From an uncultured Pseudomonadales bacterium (GTDB lineage: Bacteria > Pseudomonadota > Gammaproteobacteria > Pseudomonadales > Porticoccaceae): a stretch of DNA of 50,022 nt. This document shows, piece by piece, positions 39,469-47,939 of the stretch. A model generated the notes under the pieces. That model made no database searches. It had not been told where the DNA came from and saw only the letters and a list, made by a program, of their open reading frames with translations. Every line of letters starts with the position of its first letter. The stretch's first letter is position 1. The DNA is taken from positions 1 to 50,022 of the forward strand of contig CALSNK010000019.1 in the NCBI GenBank assembly GCA_943787675.1. Direction: 5' to 3'. A program made the translations under genes and the position numbers.

Positions 39469-40818
39469 CTACTGGGAATCCACTAATGAATTGAGATGCC
39501 AGCTAATGCTAATGCCGGGCTGATCTGGCGCCGCTTGATAGCCCTCACAAACCCATAGGTCGCCCACCGCCACAAGCTGTTCACCCCTGTATAGCAGCGG
39601 GATTCTATCTCGCCACCAGGGCGCTAGATTCGATTCTTGAAGGAGTTTTTTGAGGCTATTAGAGTGCTGTCGGCCCGCGGGCATACAGCGTTCACCCCCC
39701 TGTCTTGTGCGCACCGTCACAGATTGACCGGCCTCTAAACGAAGGCCCTTACCTAGGGTTATTTCGCCAATCAGGCTGCTGCCATCAGGCAGAACTAGCG
39801 GCAACTCAGGCTGCCAGAGTAGCGCTTGATTCATTGCAGGCAACTGATCTGAGGCCGCTACCAGATACAGGCGATTGCGGAAGCGTCCCCAGCGCAGACC
39901 CTGCCACATTATTTTGGGTGCCGCGTCTTCCTGAGCCTGAATCACAGTGCAGAGGATTTCGTCGATTATTTTATGGCCTGGCAGCGGTAACTGATGCAGG
40001 CCCGACCACTGGCGCAGGGTATTTTTCTGGCGCACGACGGTTAAGGCCGCAAAGGCATTCAGGCACAGCGACCAGCCCCCTCGCTCAACTCTGGCATCCA
40101 ACCCCTGTAAATCCTCCACCGCAACTGCCAAGGCGAGATCTTCGCTGTCCTTACTCAGCTGTGCAGAATGGGCAATACGCTGAGCATAATCTGGCCATCG
40201 TGCAGCAATCTCGGGCACCACGTTGTTACGCAGATAGTTGCGATCAAAGGTGCTTTCGAGATTGGTTTCGTCTTCAATCCAGCTTAATTTGCGCTGTTCA
40301 GCATAGCTCTGCAGCTGGGCTTTTTGCCAGGAGAGCAGGGGGCGAATGAGTTGGCCACAGGCGATGGCACGTGACGCAGGAATACCCGACAACCCTTTAC
40401 TGCCCGAGCCCCGCAGCAGATGATAGAGCACGGTCTCAACCTGATCATCGGCATGATGACCAAGCAGTAGCAACCCATCTTGCTGTAAAAGCGTTTCAAA
40501 TACCTGATAGCGAGCCTCACGGGCGGCAGCCTCAAGCCCCTGCCCCGCTTCTTGGACAGCGACGGTTTCACTGTGCAGTCGCACACCCAGGGAAAGACAA
40601 AACGCCTCAGCATGGGTTTGCCAGTCACTGGCATTGCTGGATAGGCCATGATTAACATGCACGGCACAGAGACGCTGGGCTGGAATAGTATCCACAAGTA
40701 ATGCCAGTAAAACACTGGAATCCAGACCGCCACTAAAGCCCACTAGAATCTGTGGTGCAGCCTCAAGCTGCTCCTGCCAGGGCGAAAAAACGGTTGCTGA
40801 ATCTAACGACTTTGCCAT
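39469..40818 (-). CDS. tilS: tRNA(Ile)-lysidine synthase
   Basis: This 449-residue N-type ATP pyrophosphatase puts lysidine at the wobble position of tRNA-Ile2. The PP-loop is GFSGGLDSSVLLALL (about residues 28-42), with VHVNHGLSSNASDW and the HHADDQVETVLYHLLRGSG block after it. The substrate-binding and C-terminal TilS domains follow (TVRTRQGGERCMPAG, LQESNLAPWWRDRIPLLYRG). Length is normal. Upstream on the same strand is the UPF0270 gene. Confidence 0.97.
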   Translation of the reverse strand: MAKSLDSATVFSPWQEQLEAAPQILVGFSGGLDSSVLLALLVDTIPAQRLCAVHVNHGLSSNASDWQTHAEAFCLSLGVRLHSETVAVQEAGQGLEAAAREARYQVFETLLQQDGLLLLGHHADDQVETVLYHLLRGSGSKGLSGIPASRAIACGQLIRPLLSWQKAQLQSYAEQRKLSWIEDETNLESTFDRNYLRNNVVPEIAARWPDYAQRIAHSAQLSKDSEDLALAVAVEDLQGLDARVERGGWSLCLNAFAALTVVRQKNTLRQWSGLHQLPLPGHKIIDEILCTVIQAQEDAAPKIMWQGLRWGRFRNRLYLVAASDQLPAMNQALLWQPELPLVLPDGSSLIGEITLGKGLRLEAGQSVTVRTRQGGERCMPAGRQHSNSLKKLLQESNLAPWWRDRIPLLYRGEQLVAVGDLWVCEGYQAAPDQPGISISWHLNSLVDSQ

Positions 40819-40838
40819 TGCAGCCCCTCAACCATCAA

Positions 40839-41153
40839 TCAACTCTCCTGGCTAGAGTCATCTTGACCAGCCTGCTGAGAATAATCTTCGTAGGGATCAC
40901 CCCCCTCTTTGGCCGCCTCCTGCTCAAGCACGTAGCGCTTAAACTGGTGCTTGGTGAGCAATGTGCAGTTTTCGGTTGCTGGGTCAAAGGTGATTAACAC
41001 ATCACCAGCATCCAACTGACGGCGCACCTGAGCAATTTTATTGCCCATGCTAGATTCCTGAGCACCATAGTCGGTACCCTCGCGCAGAATAAACTCTTCG
41101 ATGACCGAATTAAGAATCTCGGCATTGAGTCGTTCAACCGGTATTTCAATCAC
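40839..41153 (-). CDS. UPF0270 (YheU-like) family protein
   Basis: This protein of about 104 residues has the YheU/UPF0270 family pattern IPVERLNAEILNSVIEEFI and LREGTDYGAQE, then KIAQVRRQLDAGDVLITFDP. E. coli YheU is about 72 residues; here a polar acidic tail of about 30 residues follows (GGDPYEDYSQQAGQDDSSQES). I chose GTG at 41153 with AAGGA upstream rather than the GTG at 41171, which sits inside the preceding gene. Function is unknown. Confidence 0.85.
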   Translation of the reverse strand: MIEIPVERLNAEILNSVIEEFILREGTDYGAQESSMGNKIAQVRRQLDAGDVLITFDPATENCTLLTKHQFKRYVLEQEAAKEGGDPYEDYSQQAGQDDSSQES

Positions 41154-41937
41154 TCGCTGAACTTCCTTCACTGGGCTTTCTAAAGCGCAATGTCATACGA
41201 TCACTCTCGCCAATGGCTAGATACTTTTCACGATCCTGCTCACCCAACCGCAAAACAGGCGGCAATGTCCAAACACCTTTGGGGTGATCTGCACTGTCTT
41301 TTGGGTTGGCGTTGAGTTCAGTACTGGCCTCCAATACAAAACCCGCACCCTCAGCTAGTGCAATCACATACTCCTGAGTCATGTAGCCACTGGTTATCAT
41401 CAACTCACGATCTGTACCAGACGGGGCGCGATGCTCAACCACACCCAAAATTCCACCGGGCTTTACGCTGTTATAAAACAACTCAAATGAGCGAGCTTCG
41501 TTGCCAGAGCGCAACCAGTTATGCACATTGCGAAAGGTCACTAGGGCATCGGCGCTACTGTCTGCCGTGGTCAGCAAGTTAACCGAGGCATCAAAGGTGT
41601 GCATTTCGACATTGCCGTAGAGCGCTTGATTAGCCGCGATTTTTTGCTCAAAGCCTTTTCTTGAGTTGAGATAATAGTCACTCTTTGACTCAGGGTTAAA
41701 ATGTGCCGCAAACAGCGTACCTCTAACATGATCAGCCAAAATCTCGGTGTACCAACCGCCGCCAGGGCTAATTTCGATTACATCCATCTCAGGGGTGATA
41801 CCAAAAAATGCCAGGGTTTCAGCTGGATGACGGAACTGATCTCGAGACCCATCTCGCTCTGCCTGAGCGGCAAGTGCAATCATTGATGCACTGAGTATTA
41901 ACAACAACCGCAATCCATTTAATACCAAATTTTTCAT
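41146..41937 (-). CDS. Exported SAM-dependent methyltransferase-like protein
   Basis: This 263-residue protein has a Sec signal peptide (about 1-26, ending AAQA) followed by a class I methyltransferase-like fold: VIEISPGGGWYTEILAD as motif I, an RNVHNWLRSGNE segment, and PGGILGVVEHRA as a later motif. It resembles a family annotated as predicted methyltransferase (COG4798 type, as I recall). SAM is not known to be abundant in the periplasm, so its activity there is open. It overlaps the UPF0270 gene by about 8 bp and is divergent from the ACT-domain gene. Confidence 0.8.
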   Translation of the reverse strand: MKNLVLNGLRLLLILSASMIALAAQAERDGSRDQFRHPAETLAFFGITPEMDVIEISPGGGWYTEILADHVRGTLFAAHFNPESKSDYYLNSRKGFEQKIAANQALYGNVEMHTFDASVNLLTTADSSADALVTFRNVHNWLRSGNEARSFELFYNSVKPGGILGVVEHRAPSGTDRELMITSGYMTQEYVIALAEGAGFVLEASTELNANPKDSADHPKGVWTLPPVLRLGEQDREKYLAIGESDRMTLRFRKPSEGSSASD

Positions 41938-42019
41938 AACCCAACACTCTCCTAATTCATTTAGTCCAAACTATAACAGCGCCTTAGAACAGACCATAAT
42001 TAAAAGCACTTTAATCGGG

Positions 42020-42096
42020 CGTTCCTCAATAAAGAGCACCTTAACAAAGAGCGCCTTATTAAAGAGCGTCCTTATTAAAGAGCTCCGCAACAAAAG
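42020..42096. repeat. Degenerate 15-16-bp tandem repeat upstream of the ACT-domain gene
   Basis: Five units begin at 42020, 42037, 42052, 42067 and 42083. The best copies are CGCCTTATTAAAGAG and CGTCCTTATTAAAGAG; all but the last end in AAAGAG. A diverged relative may lie at 41980-41995. The array fills the gap between two divergent genes, close to the start of the plus-strand gene. Confidence 0.8.
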
Positions 42097-42140
42097 GTGT
42101 CATAATAACGCGAAACAAAGTCCGCACCTCAGGTAAACCT

Positions 42141-42650
42141 ATGACTAATCATCTGGTAGTAACAATTCTTGCTGAAGATCGCCCAGGAATTGTCGAGAAA
42201 ATTGCCCAAACCATTACCGCCCACAGCGGCAATTGGATGGAAAGCAGCATGAATCGTCTGGCCGGCAAGTTTGCCGGAATTCTACTCATCGAGGTAGATG
42301 GCCAAAACAATAAGGCATTGCAGGAAGCCCTAACCGGACTCAGTGAGCAGGGTATTTCGGTTGTTGTCGAAAATAGCCTCTTTCACAGCGAGCACGAAAT
42401 ACCCCTGTGTGTTGAGATTATTGCCAATGACAGACCCGGTATTGTTGGCGAAATTGCAGCCCAACTGGCCAGTAACCATGTCAATCTAGAGTCTCTGGAA
42501 ACCTTCTGTGAAAGCGCCCCCATGTCTGCGGGCACCATGTTCCATGCCCACGCCTATATCCAGTTACCCGACAGCCTGTCGCAAACTGATTTAACAACAT
42601 TATTAGAAGGCCTATCAGACGACCTGATGGTGGAGATTGTAGATATTTAA
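42141..42650 (+). CDS. gcvR: Glycine cleavage regulator-like protein, two ACT domains
   Basis: This 169-residue cytoplasmic protein has two ACT domains, each starting with a DRPGIV motif ([14 protein letters not shown] near residue 13 and [14 protein letters not shown] near 97). The pattern matches the GcvR family, which represses the glycine cleavage operon through GcvA in E. coli. No gcv genes are nearby, so the target is uncertain. It is followed by trmL one base after its stop. Confidence 0.85.
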   Translation: MTNHLVVTILAEDRPGIVEKIAQTITAHSGNWMESSMNRLAGKFAGILLIEVDGQNNKALQEALTGLSEQGISVVVENSLFHSEHEIPLCVEIIANDRPGIVGEIAAQLASNHVNLESLETFCESAPMSAGTMFHAHAYIQLPDSLSQTDLTTLLEGLSDDLMVEIVDI

Positions 42651-42651
42651 T

Positions 42652-43123
42652 ATGCTTGATATTGTTTTGTACCAACCGGAAATTCCACCCAACACTGGAA
42701 ATATCATCCGCCTCTGTGCCAACACCGGTTTTCGTCTGCATCTAATCGAACCCCTGGGTTTTGATCTGGATGATAAGAAGCTCCGACGCGCAGGCTTGGA
42801 TTACGCCGAGTTTCAAAACCTGCAGGTGCATGCCAGACTGGCCCGCCTATTTGGCGAGCGCCCAACCCAAAAATATCTATGCCCTGAGTACCAAAGGCAC
42901 TGTCTGTTACTCAGAAGCCACCTATCAACCCGGCGATGCACTGCTGTTTGGCCCAGAGACTAGGGGTCTCCCCGAAGATATTCGCACTGAAGTCGGTAGC
43001 GATCATGTGTTGCGACTGCCCATGCAACCACAGAGCCGCAGCCTTAACCTTTCCAACACCGTATCCATAGTGACCTACGAAGCATGGCGACAGCTGGGCT
43101 TTGCCACGGCGGGCGTACTATGA
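42652..43123 (+). pseudogene. trmL: tRNA (cytidine34/uridine34-2'-O)-methyltransferase, frameshifted
   Basis: The first frame gives the normal start ([20 protein letters not shown], then [20 protein letters not shown]) and runs to about LARLF. The second frame continues with [15 protein letters not shown], then [13 protein letters not shown] and SRSLNLSNTVSIV, ending at TGA at 43121-43123. Both halves match the SPOUT methyltransferase TrmL. The region is 472 nt, one over a multiple of three. Removing one C from the GCCCGCC run at 42841-42847 restores [12 protein letters not shown], giving about 156 residues, the normal size. Its end overlaps the flavodoxin start (ATGA). Confidence 0.9.
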
Positions 43124-43671
43124 GCGAAAAGATGAGCATCAAAATTGGCCTATTTTATGGCAGCTCAACCTGCTACACCGAAATGGCCGGTGAGAAAATT
43201 CGCGACCGCATTAATAGCCTGCTGAATACAGACGCAGTAAGCATGCACAATATTGCCGATGACCCCATCAGCCTAATGGAAAACTACAGCTACCTGATTC
43301 TGGGCATTCCAACCTGGGATTACGGTGAACTACAAGAAGACTGGGAAACCCACTGGGATGACATCGACAGTCTCGACCTGAAACATGCCAAAGCAGCTGT
43401 CTATGGTCTCGGCGATCAAATTGGTTATCCAGAATGGTTTCAAGATGCCCTGGGGTATCTCTGGAGCAAAATAGTCAATCAGGGTGCAACCACTGTCGGC
43501 GCCTGGCCCAACAAAGGTTATACCTTTGAACAATCAAAAGCGTTGACGGAAGATGAGACATTTTTTGTCGGCCTGCCTCTGGATGACGAAAATCAGCTTG
43601 AGCTATCAGAGGGGTTTATCAGCCTCTGGTGTGAACAAATTCTGGCTGAATTTGATCTCAAGCCACTGTGA
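43120..43671 (+). CDS. Flavodoxin
   Basis: This 183-residue protein binds FMN and carries single electrons. The phosphate loop is GLFYGSSTCYTE, the isoalloxazine loop segments are GIPTWDYGELQEDW and VYGLGDQIGYPEWF. Length is longer than minimal flavodoxins and fits the FldB/FldA long-chain type. I chose ATG at 43120, overlapping the trmL stop as ATGA, rather than an upstream ATG at 43084 that lies inside trmL. Confidence 0.9.
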   Translation: MSEKMSIKIGLFYGSSTCYTEMAGEKIRDRINSLLNTDAVSMHNIADDPISLMENYSYLILGIPTWDYGELQEDWETHWDDIDSLDLKHAKAAVYGLGDQIGYPEWFQDALGYLWSKIVNQGATTVGAWPNKGYTFEQSKALTEDETFFVGLPLDDENQLELSEGFISLWCEQILAEFDLKPL

Positions 43672-43682
43672 CATCCCTTTAA

Positions 43683-45527
43683 GTGAATATTAAAAAAGTA
43701 GCTATTAAAAAAGTGGCTATTAAAAACCACGCAGTAGAACAGCGCTCTATTGAAGGTTGCCTCGCTCAAAACCACCTAGAAAAACGCTGGCAGTCTCTGC
43801 AAGATGACGACGGTCTGTTCACAGTAGGTGAAACCGAGTTCGGTGATGGTGCGCATTTTCTAGCGGCCTGCGATCTATGGTTAAAAACCACGTCTAAGCC
43901 CTGGCGTCTGCAGTTTATTTCGGCCTCTGCTCAGCCACCCAACAAGGCAGATTTAGAAACAGCCTTAGCCGACTGGCCCCAATATGCCGACCTTGCCAGC
44001 CAGCTTATTGACCAATATCCAGCCAGGGTTAAGGGCATGCATCATCTTGAACTATTTGATGGTCGGGTTAGCCTATGTCTGATGATGGGCGAAGCGGAGG
44101 CCCTGTTTGATGAAATTGGCCAGAGTCCCGATTTCGGTCTGGCCAGCCACAATACTAAGTCCATTGATGCCTGGTTTATTAGCACCGCATCAGAGCACCT
44201 CAGGCAAACTATCAGCGCCCTATCGGGCCCCAATACCAGTATGGCGGCTAACGCTGACTTTGACGCCAACCTTAAAACCTCTAGTCCCTGGCACCTCAAT
44301 AAAGCCAAGCCCCAGCAACATACAAAGACAGTAGCCATATTAGGGGCAGGCATTGCAGGCTGTACCGCAGCTGCCGCGCTCCACAAACGCGGCTATCAGG
44401 TGACTGTGATTGATCGCCACCCCATTGCAGGCCAAGAGGCCTCGGGCAATAGCCAGGCCATTATTTACCCCAAGTTATCGGTGCGCGACCAGCCCTTGCC
44501 CCGGGTTAATTTGGCCGCACTCATGCTAGCTAGTCGCTACTACAAACCCTTTTGGGATGCTGGCTACGGCGAACAGTGCGGCGTTTTAGTCGTACCAGAG
44601 AGCCCTAAGGTGCAGCAGGATTTTCTTGCCATCAGTGAACGATTTAGCGGCCAGGAATCATTGGTGCAAATGCTGGATAATCGCCAGCTATGTGAGCTGA
44701 GCGGCATAACCATGAGTTCAGAACTTGGTTTATTTTTCCCTCAACTGGGCTGGCTACCCCCTGCGCAGGTTTGTCAGGAGCTCTTAGCCCGAGACAGTAT
44801 TCCTCTGCACCAGGCTGACATTAAGCAGCTAAAAAATACTGAGGGTGGCTGGCAGCTCTTAGATGAACAGGGTCAGATAGTGATTGAAACTGAGACCCTA
44901 GTGGTTGCCAACGCCTATGGCTGCGAGCAGTTTGAACAGACCAACTTTCTCCCGGTCACCCAGCTTCGGGGACAGATTAGTCTGCTCTCCGCGTCACAGG
45001 CCAGCGAGGGATTAAAAACCGTGATCTGCGGTGAGGGCTATATTACACCGACACAAAATGGCACCCATAACTGCGGTGCTACCTATAATAAAGCGGTATT
45101 TACCACTAGCCTGCGTGAGGAAGATCATCGTGCCAATGTCGAGCAGATGAGTGCCACAGACAGCGGCTTGGGTATTGCCTTAGGACCGCAAGATACTGGT
45201 GATATGGACGGCAGGGCCAACTATCGCTGCACAACCAAAGACTATCTTCCGATTGTTGGACCGGTGCCATACCTGCCCTCTTTATTAGAAGATTACGACG
45301 TATTAAGGCGCGATGCGCGCAAATTAGTACCCGTATTAGGCAGCTATCAGCCCAATCTCTATGTGCACTGCGGCATGGGTTCTAGAGGACTCTGTTACGC
45401 GCCCTTAACCGCAGAGATACTCGCGGCTGAGATTGCGGGTGAAGTGCCACCCCTAGAGCGGGAGCTGCGGCTGGCGATGCATCCAGCACGGTTTTTGATT
45501 AGAGATTTAAAAAAGAAACGTATTTAG
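43683..45527 (+). CDS. mnmC: MnmC-like protein: intact FAD oxidase half, degenerate methyltransferase half
   Basis: MnmC normally finishes mnm5s2U34 in tRNA: an FAD domain removes carboxymethyl and a SAM domain methylates. Here 614 residues start at GTG 43683. The C-terminal half (about 215-614) looks complete: the FAD motif LGAGIAGCTAAAALHKRGYQ (Gly221 onward), ASGNSQAIIYPKLS, NCGATYNK and HCGMGSRGLCYAPLTAEIL. The N-terminal half aligns with the MnmC methyltransferase domain only in outline. Its SAM motif GFGTGLNFL is replaced by EFGDGAHFL (52-60), and DAWFLDGFAPAKNP by DAWFISTASEHLR (162 onward), then about 40 residues are missing before the FAD domain. The first 15 residues are an in-frame repeat. 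It is probably an oxidase without methyltransferase activity. Confidence 0.85.
   Translation: MNIKKVAIKKVAIKNHAVEQRSIEGCLAQNHLEKRWQSLQDDDGLFTVGETEFGDGAHFLAACDLWLKTTSKPWRLQFISASAQPPNKADLETALADWPQYADLASQLIDQYPARVKGMHHLELFDGRVSLCLMMGEAEALFDEIGQSPDFGLASHNTKSIDAWFISTASEHLRQTISALSGPNTSMAANADFDANLKTSSPWHLNKAKPQQHTKTVAILGAGIAGCTAAAALHKRGYQVTVIDRHPIAGQEASGNSQAIIYPKLSVRDQPLPRVNLAALMLASRYYKPFWDAGYGEQCGVLVVPESPKVQQDFLAISERFSGQESLVQMLDNRQLCELSGITMSSELGLFFPQLGWLPPAQVCQELLARDSIPLHQADIKQLKNTEGGWQLLDEQGQIVIETETLVVANAYGCEQFEQTNFLPVTQLRGQISLLSASQASEGLKTVICGEGYITPTQNGTHNCGATYNKAVFTTSLREEDHRANVEQMSATDSGLGIALGPQDTGDMDGRANYRCTTKDYLPIVGPVPYLPSLLEDYDVLRRDARKLVPVLGSYQPNLYVHCGMGSRGLCYAPLTAEILAAEIAGEVPPLERELRLAMHPARFLIRDLKKKRI
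43686..43730. repeat. Three 15-bp tandem repeats in the start of mnmC
   Basis: AATATTAAAAAAGTA (43686-43700), GCTATTAAAAAAGTG (43701-43715) and GCTATTAAAAACCAC (43716-43730) read in frame as NIKKV, AIKKV and AIKNH. The second and third differ from the first at few positions. Confidence 0.85.
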
Positions 45528-45547
45528 CGCTTAAATATCTAGGCTCG

Positions 45548-46756
45548 CTACTGTTCTAAGGCGAGACCAATCAACAGCCCCTTTCGATACATCTCGGCAC
45601 TGCCTGCCTGATCATTCATTGTGCCTAACAGCTCAGCCAATTCCAGATAGGTTTGCGGACAGGGATTTAACTTAACCGCGGCCGACAGATAGTCACGGGA
45701 CTTACCCAATAAGTCTGATCGCCGACAAATACGCCCCAGAGCCAGCAGTAAATCTGCATCTTCTGAATGACTCAGCAACCACTTCTCGGCCACTGCCAGC
45801 TGTCTTTGGGGCGACTCCCCCTGCAACTCGCCGAATCGTTCGACCAAATCAGCATGCCAGCTGTTATTCAGCGCTTTGGTCAATAACGGCTGTAATTTAT
45901 TGCCTGCGTTAACCGCCTGCAACGCATCCCCATAGGCACAGATAAGCTCTGGTAGCTTGCGTAGATGTTTGGGCACTAATGCCCAAAGGTCTGCTAGCTG
46001 GCTCTGCTGCTCCGGTTCAGTAAGCTCTGAGTCGGGGATAAATTCTAGTAACAGACTGCAATAAGTATCCATTTCTAGATTGGCAGCAGCCTGTTTGTTC
46101 AGGGCACCATAATGGCTAATGTCGCGGAGAATCTTTTGCAGAGAAGACCAGTCTTCGGTCAGGCAATAGGCATCGGCCAACAGACGTAAAACGGCTCTAT
46201 CATTGGGTTTATCTTTGTATAAACCTGACAGTAATGACAGTGCATCGACAAACTGTTCGTCGATGATTAATAATTCGGCCAATAGTTTGTCCGCCGCAAA
46301 ACTTGCATTGGGGTGAGTGATTTTTAGTCGCTCTAAAAGTTGCCGAGCCTTTTCAATTTCATTGTTCTCGGCCGCCGCTCGGGCAGCAAACAATAGATTA
46401 ATCACTGGCATTGAAGATTTGTCTGCTGACTGAGACAGTAACTGACCAGATTTTTGCCAATCATGCTCGGCATAAAGCAATAACCCCTGAGCAGTTTTAC
46501 TCACCTGCCTCGCGCTGCTAAAAGAGTTCCACCAATGGCGCAGACCTCCCGCACCCGTCAACCAACGCACCAGTAATAACAGCCATACCAAGATGGCACT
46601 AAGAGCGATATACATCAGCACACCAACCCAGACGCTCATCTCTATATTGGTAGTGCCAATGCTGATCAGAATATAGCCACTGCCCTGCTGTAATAACCAG
46701 ATACCTGCAGCCCCTAATAACAGTGCTAGCATAAAGATCAGTAAAATTTTTCGCAT
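45548..46756 (-). CDS. hemY: HemY-like tetratricopeptide membrane protein
   Basis: This 402-residue protein has two N-terminal membrane helices (about 3-25 and 40-65) and then helical TPR-like repeats in the periplasmic or cytoplasmic part (LLFAARAAAENNEIEKARQL, LRLLADAYCLTEDW, YLELAELLGTMNDQAGSAEM). It is the HemY family that travels with hemCDX in gammaproteobacteria; despite the name it is not protoporphyrinogen oxidase and its role is unproven. ATG overlaps or touches the hemX end at 46756. It is convergent with mnmC. Confidence 0.9.
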   Translation of the reverse strand: MRKILLIFMLALLLGAAGIWLLQQGSGYILISIGTTNIEMSVWVGVLMYIALSAILVWLLLLVRWLTGAGGLRHWWNSFSSARQVSKTAQGLLLYAEHDWQKSGQLLSQSADKSSMPVINLLFAARAAAENNEIEKARQLLERLKITHPNASFAADKLLAELLIIDEQFVDALSLLSGLYKDKPNDRAVLRLLADAYCLTEDWSSLQKILRDISHYGALNKQAAANLEMDTYCSLLLEFIPDSELTEPEQQSQLADLWALVPKHLRKLPELICAYGDALQAVNAGNKLQPLLTKALNNSWHADLVERFGELQGESPQRQLAVAEKWLLSHSEDADLLLALGRICRRSDLLGKSRDYLSAAVKLNPCPQTYLELAELLGTMNDQAGSAEMYRKGLLIGLALEQ

Positions 46757-47922
46757 TATTGGGCCACCGACTCGTCATTATCGGCAGCAGTTAAGCGGCT
46801 GTTGCGCAGTGTAATCAGTGCCTCTATAGCCTGGAGTGAACCATTGATATCGGGCAGTTGCTGAATAATTTCTTGCTCACCTAGGCTAGCCAGTCGCTGC
46901 TGAAGAACCTCTGCATTGGGGTTGAGTTGAAAATACTGTGCCAACCAGCCCTGAGCTTTGGCCAAGCTTTGACTATAAATAGCCTGCTCTTCACGCATTA
47001 CCGCAGCCTGGGCCTGCTCTAACATAAGTCGTAAGTTGTGCCGCACTATCCCCTCTTCATTGGCCTGCAATAATGGCTCGATAGGCTGGTCTCGCTGAGT
47101 TACCCGAATGAGCGGGCTAATCCCATCAACAAAATCTTTGATCAGACCCTGCAATTTTGGCTGTTCCACAGCTGTCTGTGGTTGCTGTGTCACCGGCGCA
47201 GGCTCTGCTGACCGCTTTAAAATAACCAGTTGATCAATGCTTTCTGCAAGCGCGTTTAATTCTAGATAGAGCCCTGAAGCATCAACCTCACCAGCCAGTC
47301 GCAGCGCGGTAATGTCCTTGGCCACAGCGCCTCGCAGCGGCAACAACTCAGGGTCGTCCAGCTGCTTAAGAATAACGTCGACATTTTCTAACAGTGCCAG
47401 TGGGTTTTTGGTGCTGCGCTCGGTGTGCAACCGCTGATTCGCGAGGCGTGCCAAGTAGGCCGCCTCTGCGAGCAGCCAGTCGCTGCGGGTGGTAGTGCCA
47501 AGTTCCGCCAGTCGTTTTCCCTGATTATTAAGACGCAGCTGGATACTGGACAGTCCGCGCTGCACCTGCTCGATATCGTTAGCTTGGCGCTTTTCGATTT
47601 GCTGTGACTGTTGCGCCATGGCACTGTTAGACCTATCAAGGCTATCGAGCCTTGCGCTAAAATCTTCAGCCTCGGTGACCTGCTGCTGCCACTGAGTCCA
47701 ACCCAGCCAGCCTGCGACGACCAAGCCTGCAATAACAGTTAACGTCAGCAATAATGTCAGCCAGAGGGATCTGCCAGCATTGGGTGTTTTATCTGAGGGG
47801 CTGGGCTTTTTATCCGCAGTCTTTTTTTCAGCCGACGGTTTACCCCCAGCTTTTTTATCAACTGTTTCTTCAGCCTCTATCTTTTTGGTCTCTTTAGTCA
47901 CTTTCTGCCCTCTGTTACTCAT
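46756..47922 (-). CDS. hemX: HemX-like protein
   Basis: This 388-residue protein of the HemX family has a lysine-rich cytoplasmic start (KKTADKKPSPSDK), one membrane helix at about 53-72 (LWLTLLLTLTVIAGLVVAGW) and a long coiled-coil periplasmic region with the WLLAEAAYLARLANQRLHTE block. Members were once called uroporphyrinogen methyltransferases, but this sequence lacks such a domain. It probably works with HemY in tetrapyrrole-related membrane functions, which is not demonstrated. Confidence 0.92.
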   Translation of the reverse strand: MSNRGQKVTKETKKIEAEETVDKKAGGKPSAEKKTADKKPSPSDKTPNAGRSLWLTLLLTLTVIAGLVVAGWLGWTQWQQQVTEAEDFSARLDSLDRSNSAMAQQSQQIEKRQANDIEQVQRGLSSIQLRLNNQGKRLAELGTTTRSDWLLAEAAYLARLANQRLHTERSTKNPLALLENVDVILKQLDDPELLPLRGAVAKDITALRLAGEVDASGLYLELNALAESIDQLVILKRSAEPAPVTQQPQTAVEQPKLQGLIKDFVDGISPLIRVTQRDQPIEPLLQANEEGIVRHNLRLMLEQAQAAVMREEQAIYSQSLAKAQGWLAQYFQLNPNAEVLQQRLASLGEQEIIQQLPDINGSLQAIEALITLRNSRLTAADNDESVAQ

Positions 47923-47939
47923 TAAAAGCTTAGCCTATT

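Noticed and set aside
39705..40349. A 214-codon open frame on the plus strand
   Set aside because: It lies wholly inside tilS on the opposite strand, has no recognisable motif, and shows the Arg/Pro/Ala/Gln-rich composition of a shadow frame.
41146..41153. Start codons for the UPF0270 protein further upstream
   Set aside because: The earlier GTG at 41171 adds only residues inside the preceding gene and lacks a ribosome binding site.
42020..42096. CRISPR-like array
   Set aside because: Units are adjacent, degenerate and 15-16 bp, with no spacers, and no cas genes are present.
42652..43123. Programmed frameshifting in trmL
   Set aside because: No slippery heptamer with a downstream structure is evident, and TrmL is not known to use recoding; an extra base in a C run is simpler.
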